A stretch of 64,000 bases of DNA from NCBI RefSeq assembly GCF_022343685.1, contig NZ_CP092123.1:496001-560000 (forward strand), in the 5' to 3' direction. This stretch comes from Marinobacterium sediminicola (GTDB lineage: Bacteria; Pseudomonadota; Gammaproteobacteria; Pseudomonadales; Balneatricaceae). Every line of letters begins with the position of its first letter. Position 1 is the first letter of the stretch. A program made the position numbers and the translations under genes. Positions 51,067 to 59,689 of this stretch are shown one piece after another. The notes below the pieces were generated by a model, which had not been told where the DNA came from, ran no database searches, and worked only from the letters and a program-made list of their open reading frames with translations.

Positions 51067-52602
51067 CTAGTCCAGTTGCTGCAAAAAGATTTGCGCGCTT
51101 CGATTGGTTTCCTCACGCAGTTCCTCTTTCATACGTTCAAGGTTTCGGTAGGCCAGTGCCATGCGGGGATTGTGGCGCAGCAGGTTGATATTCCGTTCCA
51201 GAAAGTGCCAGTACAGATAATTGAAGGGACAGGCGTTGGTCCCGGTTTTCTGCTTCACATCATAACGGCATCGGGTGCAGTAATTTGACATCCGGTTGAT
51301 GTAAGCGCCTCCTGCGGCATAGGGCTTGCTGGCAAGAGCGCCGCCATCAGCATAGAGAATCATGCCGTGGACATTGGGCAGTTCCACCCACTCGTAAGCA
51401 TCAGCGTAGACCAGCAGATACCACTCGTTGACTGCGGTCGGATCAATGCCTGCCAGCAGAGCAAAATTTCCCAACACCATCAGGCGCTGAATGTGGTGAG
51501 CGTAGGCATGTTTGTGTGTGTCCTGTATACACTGTTGCAGACAGTGCATATCGGTTTTTGCATCCCAATAAAAACCAGGCAATGGACGATCGGCCTGAAG
51601 GTAATTAAGTCTGGGATAGTCGGGCATCCACAGCCAGTAAAGACCTCGAACAAACTCTCTCCAACCCAGAATCTGACGAATGAAGCCCTCGACGGCGTTA
51701 AGGGGGGCGCTCCCGGATTCATAGGCTGCTTCAGCAGCGCGGATTGCCTGCATTGGATCAAGTAATCCCAGGTTGATGTATACGCTCAGGTGTGAGTGAT
51801 ACAGCCAAGGGTCTCCTGCTCGCATGGCGTCCTGATAGTCACCGAACAGCGGTAACCGTTCACGAATAAAACTGTCCAGAGCCTCTTTTGCGTGTGCGGC
51901 GGTCACACCCCACCCGAACTCATGCAGATCGCCAAAATGGTTATGAAATCGATCTTCGACCAGATCGATGACCTCTTGGGTGATACGATCCGGTGGAAAA
52001 CGCACAGGTTTGGGAGGGCGCTGGGTGTCGGGCAAGGGATTACGGTTTTGTGCATCCAGATTCCAGTTGCCTCCCACCGGTTGTTCACCGTCCATGAGTA
52101 GTTTGTAGCGGCGTCGCATCCACCGATAAAAGTACTCCATGCGCAACTGTTTGCGTCCCTCTGTCCATTGGCGGAACTCTTCATGACGGCAGAGGAAACG
52201 ATCGTCTTCGCGTACCTCAAGGGTGTATTCCGGGTGTGCCTGCTGCCATTGCTCAAACTGAAGCTTCAGACGGTACTCACCGGGTTCGGTCATTACGCAG
52301 TGTCGGCAATCGGAAGAAGACAGAATCTTTTCGATTTCAGCGGTAAAACTGCCACTGTTTTCCGTATCATCCAGCCGCAGGTAACGGACTTTGAATCCTT
52401 CTTCCTTCAGCTGCTTTGCAAAGTGGCGCATGGCCGAAAGTACGAGTACCAGTTTTTGTTTGTGGTGGCGTACATACGTTGCTTCCACACTGAGCTCGCA
52501 CATCAGGATCAGGTCGTGACTCGGGTCTGCATCACGCAGACTGGAAATGTTCAGGTTGAGCTGATCTCCGAGAACGAGTCTAAGGCGGGGGGCATTGGGC
52601 AT
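51067..52602 (-). CDS. Iron-sulfur bacterial cryptochrome / (6-4) photolyase, PhrB type
   Basis: 511 aa. It starts RLRLVLGDQLN, a family hallmark. Four Cys fit the [4Fe-4S] ligands of Agrobacterium PhrB with a constant offset of four: Cys354, Cys442, Cys445 and Cys458 (NYCTRCRYDV...ACPFNYLYW). The catalytic His pair is His369-His370 (AHHIQRLM). PhrB repairs (6-4) UV photoproducts using FAD and carries a lumazine antenna. The sequence supports a repair or photoreceptor role but cannot separate them. The next gene on this strand is a small unknown protein, set apart by a terminator. Confidence 0.9.
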   Translation of the reverse strand: MPNAPRLRLVLGDQLNLNISSLRDADPSHDLILMCELSVEATYVRHHKQKLVLVLSAMRHFAKQLKEEGFKVRYLRLDDTENSGSFTAEIEKILSSSDCRHCVMTEPGEYRLKLQFEQWQQAHPEYTLEVREDDRFLCRHEEFRQWTEGRKQLRMEYFYRWMRRRYKLLMDGEQPVGGNWNLDAQNRNPLPDTQRPPKPVRFPPDRITQEVIDLVEDRFHNHFGDLHEFGWGVTAAHAKEALDSFIRERLPLFGDYQDAMRAGDPWLYHSHLSVYINLGLLDPMQAIRAAEAAYESGSAPLNAVEGFIRQILGWREFVRGLYWLWMPDYPRLNYLQADRPLPGFYWDAKTDMHCLQQCIQDTHKHAYAHHIQRLMVLGNFALLAGIDPTAVNEWYLLVYADAYEWVELPNVHGMILYADGGALASKPYAAGGAYINRMSNYCTRCRYDVKQKTGTNACPFNYLYWHFLERNINLLRHNPRMALAYRNLERMKEELREETNRSAQIFLQQLD

Positions 52603-52673
52603 GGGCGTTTTCCGTGCATTTTAGGCATGGCTACGCATGTAAGCCTGGGGTGGATCTCTGTAAAGCACAGGCA

Positions 52674-52703
52674 TAAAAAAACCCGCAAGGTAAACCTTGC
52701 GGG
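52674..52703 (-). terminator. Intrinsic terminator after the 78-aa gene
   Basis: On the minus strand CCCGCAAGG and CCTTGCGGG flank TTTA, followed by eight T. It isolates the small gene from the photolyase gene. Confidence 0.9.
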
Positions 52704-52747
52704 CCTAAACAACAAACAACAGATTAGGTATCAACACCCTGAAGCTG

Positions 52748-52984
52748 TCACGCAGTCTTGATCGCTTCCATGTGACGGGTCACATGGGCACCGATACGGT
52801 GACCGCTAACAGCGATTTCACCCTTCCAGCGCATCCAGGTCAGCAGTTCGCCAGCCTGTTTGTACAGTCGGGCAAAAGCACCAGGACCTTGTTCCTCAGA
52901 ACAATCCGTGTAGCCCATGGCAACCAGCTCCAGGTGGATACGACGATCCTCACTCGGAAAACCGGTGTAGTGCTTTGCGTTCAT
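52748..52984 (-). CDS. Small soluble protein of unknown function
   Basis: 78 aa from the ATG at 52984, eight bases after GGGGAG; it has its own strong promoter and terminator, so it is a real single-gene unit. I do not recognise the family. It has no signal peptide or membrane helix. Noticeable are GFPSEDRRIHLELVAMGYTDCSEE (given in parts: GFPSEDRR, ELVAMGYTD), a Trp-rich centre (LLTWMRWKGEIAVSG) and a His-rich end (GHRIGAHVTRHME). It may be a small stress-related or metal-linked protein, but that is a guess. Confidence 0.75.
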   Translation of the reverse strand: MNAKHYTGFPSEDRRIHLELVAMGYTDCSEEQGPGAFARLYKQAGELLTWMRWKGEIAVSGHRIGAHVTRHMEAIKTA

Positions 52985-53019
52985 AACAACACTCCCCAAT
53001 ATGTGTGTTAGACCTTAGT

Positions 53020-53048
53020 ATTATATCGTGGTGATGATTGTGACACAA
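53020..53048 (-). promoter_or_regulatory. Strong promoter of the 78-aa gene
   Basis: On the minus strand TTGTGT (53043-53048) and a perfect TATAAT (53020-53025) are 17 bp apart, about 35 bp before the start codon. Confidence 0.8.
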
Positions 53049-53161
53049 CGGGCTGTACGAAATTTAGCCTTTGATGGGAATCAGTATCGGCTTTGTGCGC
53101 CTGCGTTATTCTTCTATGCTAAAAGGGTATTTCATCTGCTTCTATTTCAGCGGGGTCACTG

Positions 53162-54403
53162 TTGCGTAGGCTGGCGATTATCAATCTGCTGATCGTGTTG
53201 GGGTTAGGGCACGTGGTGGGGCTCTCCTGGCACATTAACCGTGAGGCAATAGAGGCCATATCACTGAAGGTGTTCAGTGTGCAGGGGCGTGCCGCTTTTG
53301 AGTTGATCCAAACGGCCCGGCACTGGAACGCAATTCAAGGCAAGGTGTATGTCCCGGTTTCAGAGGCGACGCCACCTAACCCTTACCTGCGAAACAAGGA
53401 TCGGGATATCACCGATAACTTTGGGCGTAAGCTGACACAAGTTAACCCTGCATATATGACGCGACAGATCTCGGAGCTGTTACAGGGCTCAGAGATACAG
53501 ATGCGCATCACCAGCCTTCAACCGATCAATCCTGCCAATCGCCCTGATGCCTGGGAAGCGGCAACCTTGCAGCAGTTTGAGCGCAGTGGTCAGCTTGAAC
53601 GGGTCGAGAGAATCGGGGGACGTTATCGTTATTTCGCTGGCCTGACCATCCAGCCAGAGTGTATGCAATGTCATGAAGGTCAGGGGTATCGGATAGGGGA
53701 TATCCGGGGCGGTATCGGCTTTAGCGTACCCGCCGTCCAGGTTGATCAGTTGGTCAGTGAGATGCAGCAAGGTTCCAGTCGAATCCATTTGCTGGTGTTC
53801 GTATTCCTGTCGATCATGGGGGTAAGCCTGTTCAGCCTGTTTTATCTGGTACGCAGTCGCCTGAGTGCCAGTGTTAAAGCCCAGGCCGAGTTGCAGCAAT
53901 TGGTGGAGCGGGATGAGCTCACCGGAGTGTTGAGCCGAAGAGCCTTGATGGAGCAGTTATCCACAGAGATTAAGCGAAGTTCACGCTATGGCCAGGCGCT
54001 CAGTGTGCTGATGCTGGATCTTGATCACTTTAAACGTATCAACGATAGCTATGGGCACCCCTCAGGAGATCAGGTGCTGAAAGAAACTTCCAATGTGCTC
54101 CTGAGGCACCTGCGCGAAGTCGATTTTCTTGGTCGCTATGGTGGCGAAGAATTTACCGTCGTGCTGCCCAATACCGCTTGCCTGCAGGCTGAGCAGCTGG
54201 CAGAGCGGTTACGCGAGGCGGTATCAGACTGTCGAATTCAACTGCCGGGTGGTGAGCAGGTCCAGATCACGGTGAGCATCGGGGTGACAAGTTGCAGCCG
54301 AGGAGAGCTTGATGCAGAAGTACTGCTGGCTCATGCGGATAAAGCACTGTATTTGGCCAAGCAGCAGGGGCGCAATCGGATAGCTGTTCACGGTCAGGCC
54401 TGA
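53162..54403 (+). CDS. Haem-binding (DUF3365) membrane diguanylate cyclase
   Basis: 413 aa with a TTG start. One membrane helix near 6-23, a periplasmic DUF3365 (Tll0287-like) domain at about 25-200 and a second helix near 207-232 precede a GGDEF domain. The periplasmic part carries CMQCH at 167-171, a c-type haem motif, so redox or gas sensing is likely. The cyclase has RYGGEEF at 325-331 and an RxxD product-inhibition site (REVD) just before it, so it should make c-di-GMP and be feedback-inhibited. It is convergent with the YfiN-EAL gene. Activity is inferred. Confidence 0.88.
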   Translation: MRRLAIINLLIVLGLGHVVGLSWHINREAIEAISLKVFSVQGRAAFELIQTARHWNAIQGKVYVPVSEATPPNPYLRNKDRDITDNFGRKLTQVNPAYMTRQISELLQGSEIQMRITSLQPINPANRPDAWEAATLQQFERSGQLERVERIGGRYRYFAGLTIQPECMQCHEGQGYRIGDIRGGIGFSVPAVQVDQLVSEMQQGSSRIHLLVFVFLSIMGVSLFSLFYLVRSRLSASVKAQAELQQLVERDELTGVLSRRALMEQLSTEIKRSSRYGQALSVLMLDLDHFKRINDSYGHPSGDQVLKETSNVLLRHLREVDFLGRYGGEEFTVVLPNTACLQAEQLAERLREAVSDCRIQLPGGEQVQITVSIGVTSCSRGELDAEVLLAHADKALYLAKQQGRNRIAVHGQA

Positions 54404-54453
54404 TGATGGTTTGAGTGCTGGGTGTTCGGGTGCGACGCTCCGTGCGACAGTTG

Positions 54454-56568
54454 TTAGAACAGCTTGGCTTGAACGCTGGGCGAGGAGGGGCCAGGGGCCT
54501 GGTCCTGTTGTCGAAGCAAAACGGCCAGCTCACACAAGGGAACGGGTTTGCTGAACAGGTAGCCCTGTACCTGGTTGCAAAGATGGTTTTTAACGAACTG
54601 ATATTGCTGTTCTGTTTCCACACCCTCAGCAACGACCTTCAGGTTCAGGTTGTGTGCCATATCGATAATCGTTCTGACAATGACTTCGTCATTCGGATCT
54701 GTGCCGATGTCCTGTATGAAAGAACGATCAATCTTCAGGGTATTCAGTGGCAGTTGCTTGAGGCGACTCAGGGATGAATAGGCGACCCCGAAGTCATCAA
54801 TGGCGATCTCAACACCGAGGTTGCGAATCTTGCTCAGCTGCTCATATACCGAACCGACCTCGGAAACCACCAGCGTTTCGGTAACTTCCAGTTCCAGTTT
54901 ATGTGCCGGAAAACCAGTCTCTTCAAGGGTTCTGGCGATGCGCCGGTAGACATCTTCCTTGATAAACAACGCAGGGGACAGATTAACTGCAAGTGACAGC
55001 TGGGGTTCTGACTCGCCATACAGTGACAGAAGATCCTGGCAGGCCCGATGAGTCACCCAGTCGTCTATTTCACTGATGAGGCCGCAATCCTCGGCCAAAG
55101 GAATGAACTCGGCCGGTGAGATAAAGCCCTCCTCATCATCGAACCAGCGTATGAGGGCTTCAACGCCTGTCATCCTGAGGCTTTGGCTGTCCCATTTGGG
55201 CTGGTAGTGGAGGGTAAAGGCATGCTGGGTCAGTGCACAACGCAACTTGCTTTCCAGCAGCATACGGCGTTCGGTCCGCTGGTTCATTTCAGTGACGTAG
55301 AAGTTGAACTGATTGCCGCCCAGTTCTTTTGAATGATACATGGCCGTGTCGGCATTCTTCAGCAGTGCTGACGCCTCTGTGCCGTCTTCAGGAAAGAGAC
55401 TGATGCCGATGCTGGTACTGACCTGCAGATGGTAACCATCAATATTGGCCGGATGGCTGATCGCCTTGACCAGCTTCTGTGCCACTTCTGCTGCGCCGTC
55501 AACGCTGGCATCCATCAACAGAACAGCAAATTCATCCCCCCCCAGGCGGGCAAGGTTGTCACTCTCACGCAGGCAGTTCCGCAGGCGCGCTGACATTTCG
55601 ATCAGCAGTTTATCTCCGATGCCATGCCCAAGGGTATCGTTGATCTCCTTGAATCGGTCCAGGTCGAGAAACATGACGGCAAGCTGGCTTTTATGCCGTT
55701 GCGCATAATGGATCGCGGTAATGAGGTTGTTATCAAAGGTAGCGCGATTGGATAGCTCCGTCAGGGTGTCATGAAAGGCCTGATGTTCAAGCTGACGGGT
55801 GAGCTCCTCCAGTTCTGCGGTGCGCTCTTGAACCTTTTCTTCAAGATGAGCCTGAATGCTGCGCAATTCCTCATCACGCAACTGGATCTGGTTGAGCATT
55901 TCATTGAAGTCATCTGCCAGGTTGCCAATTTCATCTTGCGAAAGCTTTTCTGCTCTGAGCTCATAATTGCGGGTCTCGGTGATGCGCCGAGCGGTTCGGG
56001 CAAGGTTCAGAATCGGGCCTGTTACTACGCCTTGTGCGACATCCGATAAAATACTGGCGACCAGAACGGAGACCAGAAACAGTCCCAGTACCACCATCAT
56101 TCGCTGTACCTGCTGTTGCTGCCAGTTGCTCAGTTCGGACAGAATCATGATATGGCCGATGGTTTCATGATCATGAATGACCGGCTGGAGTATATAGAGT
56201 ACGCCATCAAGTTCGCCGGTAGTGCGCTTGGGCAAGGCCTCAGGGAGGGAGACCGATCCTCTTCTGTAGGTTGCAAAGCTCTGTCCTGAATGGTCAAACA
56301 GTGCCGCGGCAACCACATTGTCTTCACCGCTCAGGGTCGCCAGAGTTTGTTGCGCCGCGTCCGTATCACCGAACACCAGAGCGGCCAGGGTGTTGTTACC
56401 AATCAGACTGCCCTGCGAGCGCATTCGGTCGTAGAGTTCGCCTCTTGAACTAATCCAGTCACTGACAGCAAATCCCAGTGTGGCGAGCAGCAGCACGGAA
56501 CAGCTGATGACCATCAGCAGGACCAGAAGTTTGCGTTTGAGCGATTGCCTTTTGAACAGACTCTTCAT
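54454..56568 (-). CDS. YfiN-like CHASE8-HAMP-GGDEF-EAL protein
   Basis: 704 aa. Membrane helices near 15-34 and 160-183 enclose a CHASE8 periplasmic domain (NNTLAALVFGDTDAAQQTLATL), close to YfiN/DgcN. HAMP and a coiled coil follow (about 185-255). The GGDEF domain has LARLGGDEFAVLL (about 348), and an EAL domain (about 450-690) has GVEALIRW, DDFGVAYSS, LKIDRSFI and AEGVET. Both catalytic motifs are intact, so synthesis or breakdown of c-di-GMP is possible. It is the last gene of the TonB-YfiR operon, 11 bp after yfiR, and YfiR is the known periplasmic inhibitor of YfiN. Confidence 0.88.
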   Translation of the reverse strand: MKSLFKRQSLKRKLLVLLMVISCSVLLLATLGFAVSDWISSRGELYDRMRSQGSLIGNNTLAALVFGDTDAAQQTLATLSGEDNVVAAALFDHSGQSFATYRRGSVSLPEALPKRTTGELDGVLYILQPVIHDHETIGHIMILSELSNWQQQQVQRMMVVLGLFLVSVLVASILSDVAQGVVTGPILNLARTARRITETRNYELRAEKLSQDEIGNLADDFNEMLNQIQLRDEELRSIQAHLEEKVQERTAELEELTRQLEHQAFHDTLTELSNRATFDNNLITAIHYAQRHKSQLAVMFLDLDRFKEINDTLGHGIGDKLLIEMSARLRNCLRESDNLARLGGDEFAVLLMDASVDGAAEVAQKLVKAISHPANIDGYHLQVSTSIGISLFPEDGTEASALLKNADTAMYHSKELGGNQFNFYVTEMNQRTERRMLLESKLRCALTQHAFTLHYQPKWDSQSLRMTGVEALIRWFDDEEGFISPAEFIPLAEDCGLISEIDDWVTHRACQDLLSLYGESEPQLSLAVNLSPALFIKEDVYRRIARTLEETGFPAHKLELEVTETLVVSEVGSVYEQLSKIRNLGVEIAIDDFGVAYSSLSRLKQLPLNTLKIDRSFIQDIGTDPNDEVIVRTIIDMAHNLNLKVVAEGVETEQQYQFVKNHLCNQVQGYLFSKPVPLCELAVLLRQQDQAPGPSSPSVQAKLF

Positions 56569-56579
56569 ACTTGCCTACA

Positions 56580-57146
56580 CTAGGGTCGGTTGACTCTGGC
56601 CAGTTTCAGCAACTCCGAACTGATGGTGAGCCCTGCCTGGGTGACGAGATTGAGGTTGACTTCAAATCCCATGCCCTTTCCGTCTCGAACCAGATTGATC
56701 ATGGCGTGATGGTGGTCTTCGTTGCGGGTACCCGGTTCAGTAAGGTCTGCAATGGTCAATACAGGGTCTGTAAGAGTATCGTCCAGCTCAAGGTGAAACT
56801 GCTGCAACTGAGAGGTGCCAATGAGCACCACGTCACAGGAATTCGAGCGATGGAGAGCATCGATAACCCGTTTTTCCACAGGGCGCTGCTGTACTTTCTT
56901 ACCCTGGATGGATTCGAATCCGCGGCCCAGAAAGTCTTCCCGGTAATAGCAGATGACAAATCGATCCTGACGCTGGATCGAGAGATTCTGGGGCCAGTCG
57001 ACAAACTTGGCCATGTTATACACAAAGGCCGCTTTTATGAGGCTGACTTTCTCAGACTGAGGATCGGCAAAGGCTCTGCTGCTCGCGATCAGACAACAGG
57101 CGCAGAGTGACAGCCAGAGCGCAACCTGCACGGGATAAGGCTTCAT
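56580..57146 (-). CDS. YfiR (DUF4154) periplasmic inhibitor of a diguanylate cyclase
   Basis: 188 aa from the ATG at 57146; a TTG ten codons upstream is less likely. The signal peptide ends near SSRAFADP (about 28). The mature part has the YfiR signature LIKAAFVYNMAKFVDWP near 37-52 and KGMGFEVNLNLV near the end. Two mature Cys (66 and 104) could form the redox-sensitive disulfide known in Pseudomonas YfiR. It lies 26 bp after the TonB receptor gene and 11 bp before the YfiN-like gene. Confidence 0.88.
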   Translation of the reverse strand: MKPYPVQVALWLSLCACCLIASSRAFADPQSEKVSLIKAAFVYNMAKFVDWPQNLSIQRQDRFVICYYREDFLGRGFESIQGKKVQQRPVEKRVIDALHRSNSCDVVLIGTSQLQQFHLELDDTLTDPVLTIADLTEPGTRNEDHHHAMINLVRDGKGMGFEVNLNLVTQAGLTISSELLKLARVNRP

Positions 57147-57172
57147 ATCGCGGCGTTCTATCAGAGCCTGGA

Positions 57173-59161
57173 TCAAAGGTCACCACTCCAGCTCAGGCGC
57201 AGCCAGATTACTCGTTCACTGCGTTCATTGTTGAACTGAGAGCCAAAGTCGGCGGCCGGGTCGAAGACCTTTTTATCAAACAGGTTGTCAATCCCGGCGG
57301 TGTAGGAAAGGCTGGGGTTAATCTGTCCAAAGGCATAGAGGTTGGTCACCACAAAGTGATCGGCAGCATCATTCGAGAAACTGTTGGTGTCCTCGCGAGT
57401 ACTGTTATGAATCAGACTCAGACCAAGGTTGTGATGCGGCAAGTAGCGATAATCCAGCTGAGCACTACCGGTCCAGCTGGCCAGGTAGGGCAACTCCTGA
57501 CTGTCCGGTGCGTCTGAATGCAGATATGCCGCTCCCAGACGCAGATTCAGTCGATCGCTGAGGCGGGCATTGAACAGAGCCTCGACACCACGCATCGTAT
57601 AGCGATCGTCACTGTTGGAGAAAAACTCGTCGGCATTGTCTGGCGTAGGCATCTCCAGAATAAAGTTATCCAGCTGACTCCTGAACAGGCTGATACTCAG
57701 ATTGGCCTCATCCCATTGATAGATATACCCAAGTTCCATCATGCGAATCTCTTCGGCATCAGCCACTGGTGGGATGAAGCTGGTACCTTCCATCACCTTG
57801 AGGTATTCACGCAGGGTTGGAGTGCGGATCGCGGTACCGTACTGAGCCTTGAATGTCTGCCGAGCGTCCGGGGTATATACCAGCGCCGCACGGTAGTTGA
57901 AGTAACCGCCGAACTGGTCAAATTCGTCATAGCGGCCACCAAGAGTCAGGTTCAGCTCGGGGCTGATATCCCAGACATCCTGAACGAAGAGGGCAAAGTC
58001 GTTGTTGGTGATGCCCGGTTTGGACAGCAGGTTGCCGGTTTCGGCAGGGTCCAGAAAACCATCACTGAAATGAAAGAAGCGAGTGTAGCTGGTGTCGTCG
58101 GCCTGCTCATGCTGCCAGCTCAGGCCAGCGGCAAGCGTATGGTCTCCATAGCGCTTCAAGCCGGTTACTGAAGCACCGGCCTTGGTGGCATTCTGATACT
58201 CGATGTAACCCAGAGCTCGGGTGTTCTGCTCAATCTCGTATTCTTTGATGTGGTCCTGCTGATAATAGAGCACGCTCTCGATGCGCCCCGTATCAATGGT
58301 ACCCGTTTCATAGTTTGCCGCCAGTGTCAGTAATTGCTCATCGACAAAGGCATCCTGGCTGCTGGGGATGAATAAAAAAGGCGTCGAGTTGTCCGTGTAA
58401 TTCAGCGACAAGGTCAGGCCCGGTAGAGGCTTGCCCTTGAGCTGGAAGTTACTGAAATCTTCATCCAGTGGCTGGAGAACCTCTGTTCCGATAAAACTCA
58501 GACGGTCGCTCCGAAAAGGAGCATCCTGTTGCGTGTGACTGGCAAACGCCTGGAATGTCGGGCTGTTGTAACTCAGCGTGCCTTTCAGGCGCTGGTGGTC
58601 GGCCGCTTCGGCAGTCAGGTTATATTCCGGAGTGTCTGAAAAATCACGGGTGGTAACGGAGATGATGCCGCCGAAGGCATTGGCGCCATAAAGGCTGGAT
58701 GCAGGGCCAAGAATGACCTCGACTTTCTCGATGCTCTCAAGAGGCAGGTTGTCGCCCAGCGAGAAGTGACCATAGTAGAGGCTGCGCATCCTGACGCCGT
58801 CCACCATGAGCACCATCTTGTCGTTGTAACGATCCAGCAGGCCGCGAGCCCAGATGGAGCGGTGCCGTTTGCGGTACTGGTTCGACTGCAGGCCGGGGAC
58901 AAAGGCCATAAGGTCATCCAGAGAGCGAACACCAAGGTGCTCGAATTCTTTCCGGCTGAAAGTGTAAACCGTTCCCGGTGCCTTGCTGGTTTGTGTTGGC
59001 AGCAGCGATGCCGAAGTGAACACCTCAAGAGAAACCAGTTCCTTGAGAGACAGTGACGCAAAGTCGGCACCATCGGGCGCGGCGGCCTGAACAGTTACAG
59101 ACACCGTACATAGCAAGGCCATGCACGGGGCAGAGAGAGAATGTGTCCGATGGTTAATCAT
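57173..59161 (-). CDS. TonB-dependent outer-membrane receptor of the YfiR operon
   Basis: 662 aa. The signal peptide ends near VTVQAAA (about 27). A plug domain (about 50-160) contains FVPGLQSNQYRKRHRSIWARG and VEVILGPASSLYGANAFGGIIS, and the rest is a 22-strand barrel with ALGGRYDEF-type strands. It differs from most of the family in lacking a C-terminal Phe/Trp (ends RLSWSGDL). The ligand is unknown. It is the first gene before yfiR and the YfiN-EAL gene, where a YfiB-type outer-membrane lipoprotein would be expected. SD TGGGGA precedes the ATG. Confidence 0.9.
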   Translation of the reverse strand: MINHRTHSLSAPCMALLCTVSVTVQAAAPDGADFASLSLKELVSLEVFTSASLLPTQTSKAPGTVYTFSRKEFEHLGVRSLDDLMAFVPGLQSNQYRKRHRSIWARGLLDRYNDKMVLMVDGVRMRSLYYGHFSLGDNLPLESIEKVEVILGPASSLYGANAFGGIISVTTRDFSDTPEYNLTAEAADHQRLKGTLSYNSPTFQAFASHTQQDAPFRSDRLSFIGTEVLQPLDEDFSNFQLKGKPLPGLTLSLNYTDNSTPFLFIPSSQDAFVDEQLLTLAANYETGTIDTGRIESVLYYQQDHIKEYEIEQNTRALGYIEYQNATKAGASVTGLKRYGDHTLAAGLSWQHEQADDTSYTRFFHFSDGFLDPAETGNLLSKPGITNNDFALFVQDVWDISPELNLTLGGRYDEFDQFGGYFNYRAALVYTPDARQTFKAQYGTAIRTPTLREYLKVMEGTSFIPPVADAEEIRMMELGYIYQWDEANLSISLFRSQLDNFILEMPTPDNADEFFSNSDDRYTMRGVEALFNARLSDRLNLRLGAAYLHSDAPDSQELPYLASWTGSAQLDYRYLPHHNLGLSLIHNSTREDTNSFSNDAADHFVVTNLYAFGQINPSLSYTAGIDNLFDKKVFDPAADFGSQFNNERSERVIWLRLSWSGDL

Positions 59162-59249
59162 TATTATTTTCCCCAGACAGGACTTTTACATTGGCATGAT
59201 GGTGACAGGGGGCGTGTCATTGGCTTGCCAAACAAGAGGAAGTCCTGTC
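59162..59249 (-). promoter_or_regulatory. Structured 5' leader of the TonB receptor mRNA
   Basis: On the minus strand GACAGGACTT (59240-59249) pairs perfectly with AAGTCCTGTC (59176-59185), 54 nt apart. An inner palindrome TTGGCTTGCCAA lies at 59220-59231. The outer stem ends just before the SD, so it could control translation. I could not match it to a riboswitch class. Confidence 0.4.
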
Positions 59250-59689
59250 CTTGAACATCCGGTCGCTTTCGCATGAGCAACTACCGAGTTGTGAAAGCGC
59301 AGGCACCATATTCCAAACTTTATTCAGTGAAAACAAGTCCCTTACCACTAAGGTTGACCAAGGGCATGGTTTGACAGATCGCTTTTCGTGGTGAGTCTGA
59401 AACGCTGGCTGAGTCCCTAAGGGAGCTGACCGATGAATCAACCATGTCTGAAGGGTGCATGAACGCGCTGTGAGTATGCGCTTTCAGGAAGGCGTACTCT
59501 GCTTTCTACTGAGGGCGCACTCTAATACAGCACGTCCCATGATGCTCCAGAGCCTCCTGCAAATGCTGCATAAGGAGTGGTCTGACCGATCGAAGCCTTT
59601 TTTTGGCAATGGCCTGAAACTGCATTGATTGTTTCCAGGGGCATTGTGGCCACAGGCAGATGGCTCTGGTGTATGAGATCTGGATAATG
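59250..59689. other. Intergenic region without a recognised gene
   Basis: About 440 bp between rimB and the TonB receptor leader. A 74-codon minus-strand frame near 59217-59441 has no SD or family likeness and I do not count it as a gene. A T-rich stretch at 59598-59604 and AT-rich spots may hold the receptor promoter, but I see no clear one. Confidence 0.5.

Noticed and set aside
59217-59441. 74-codon frame upstream of the TonB receptor
   Set aside because: No SD, no family likeness; it overlaps the structured leader.
59162-59460. Cobalamin or c-di-GMP (GEMM) riboswitch before the TonB receptor
   Set aside because: I looked for the conserved B12 boxes and the GEMM core on the minus strand and found only scattered partial likeness. 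A covariance search would settle it.
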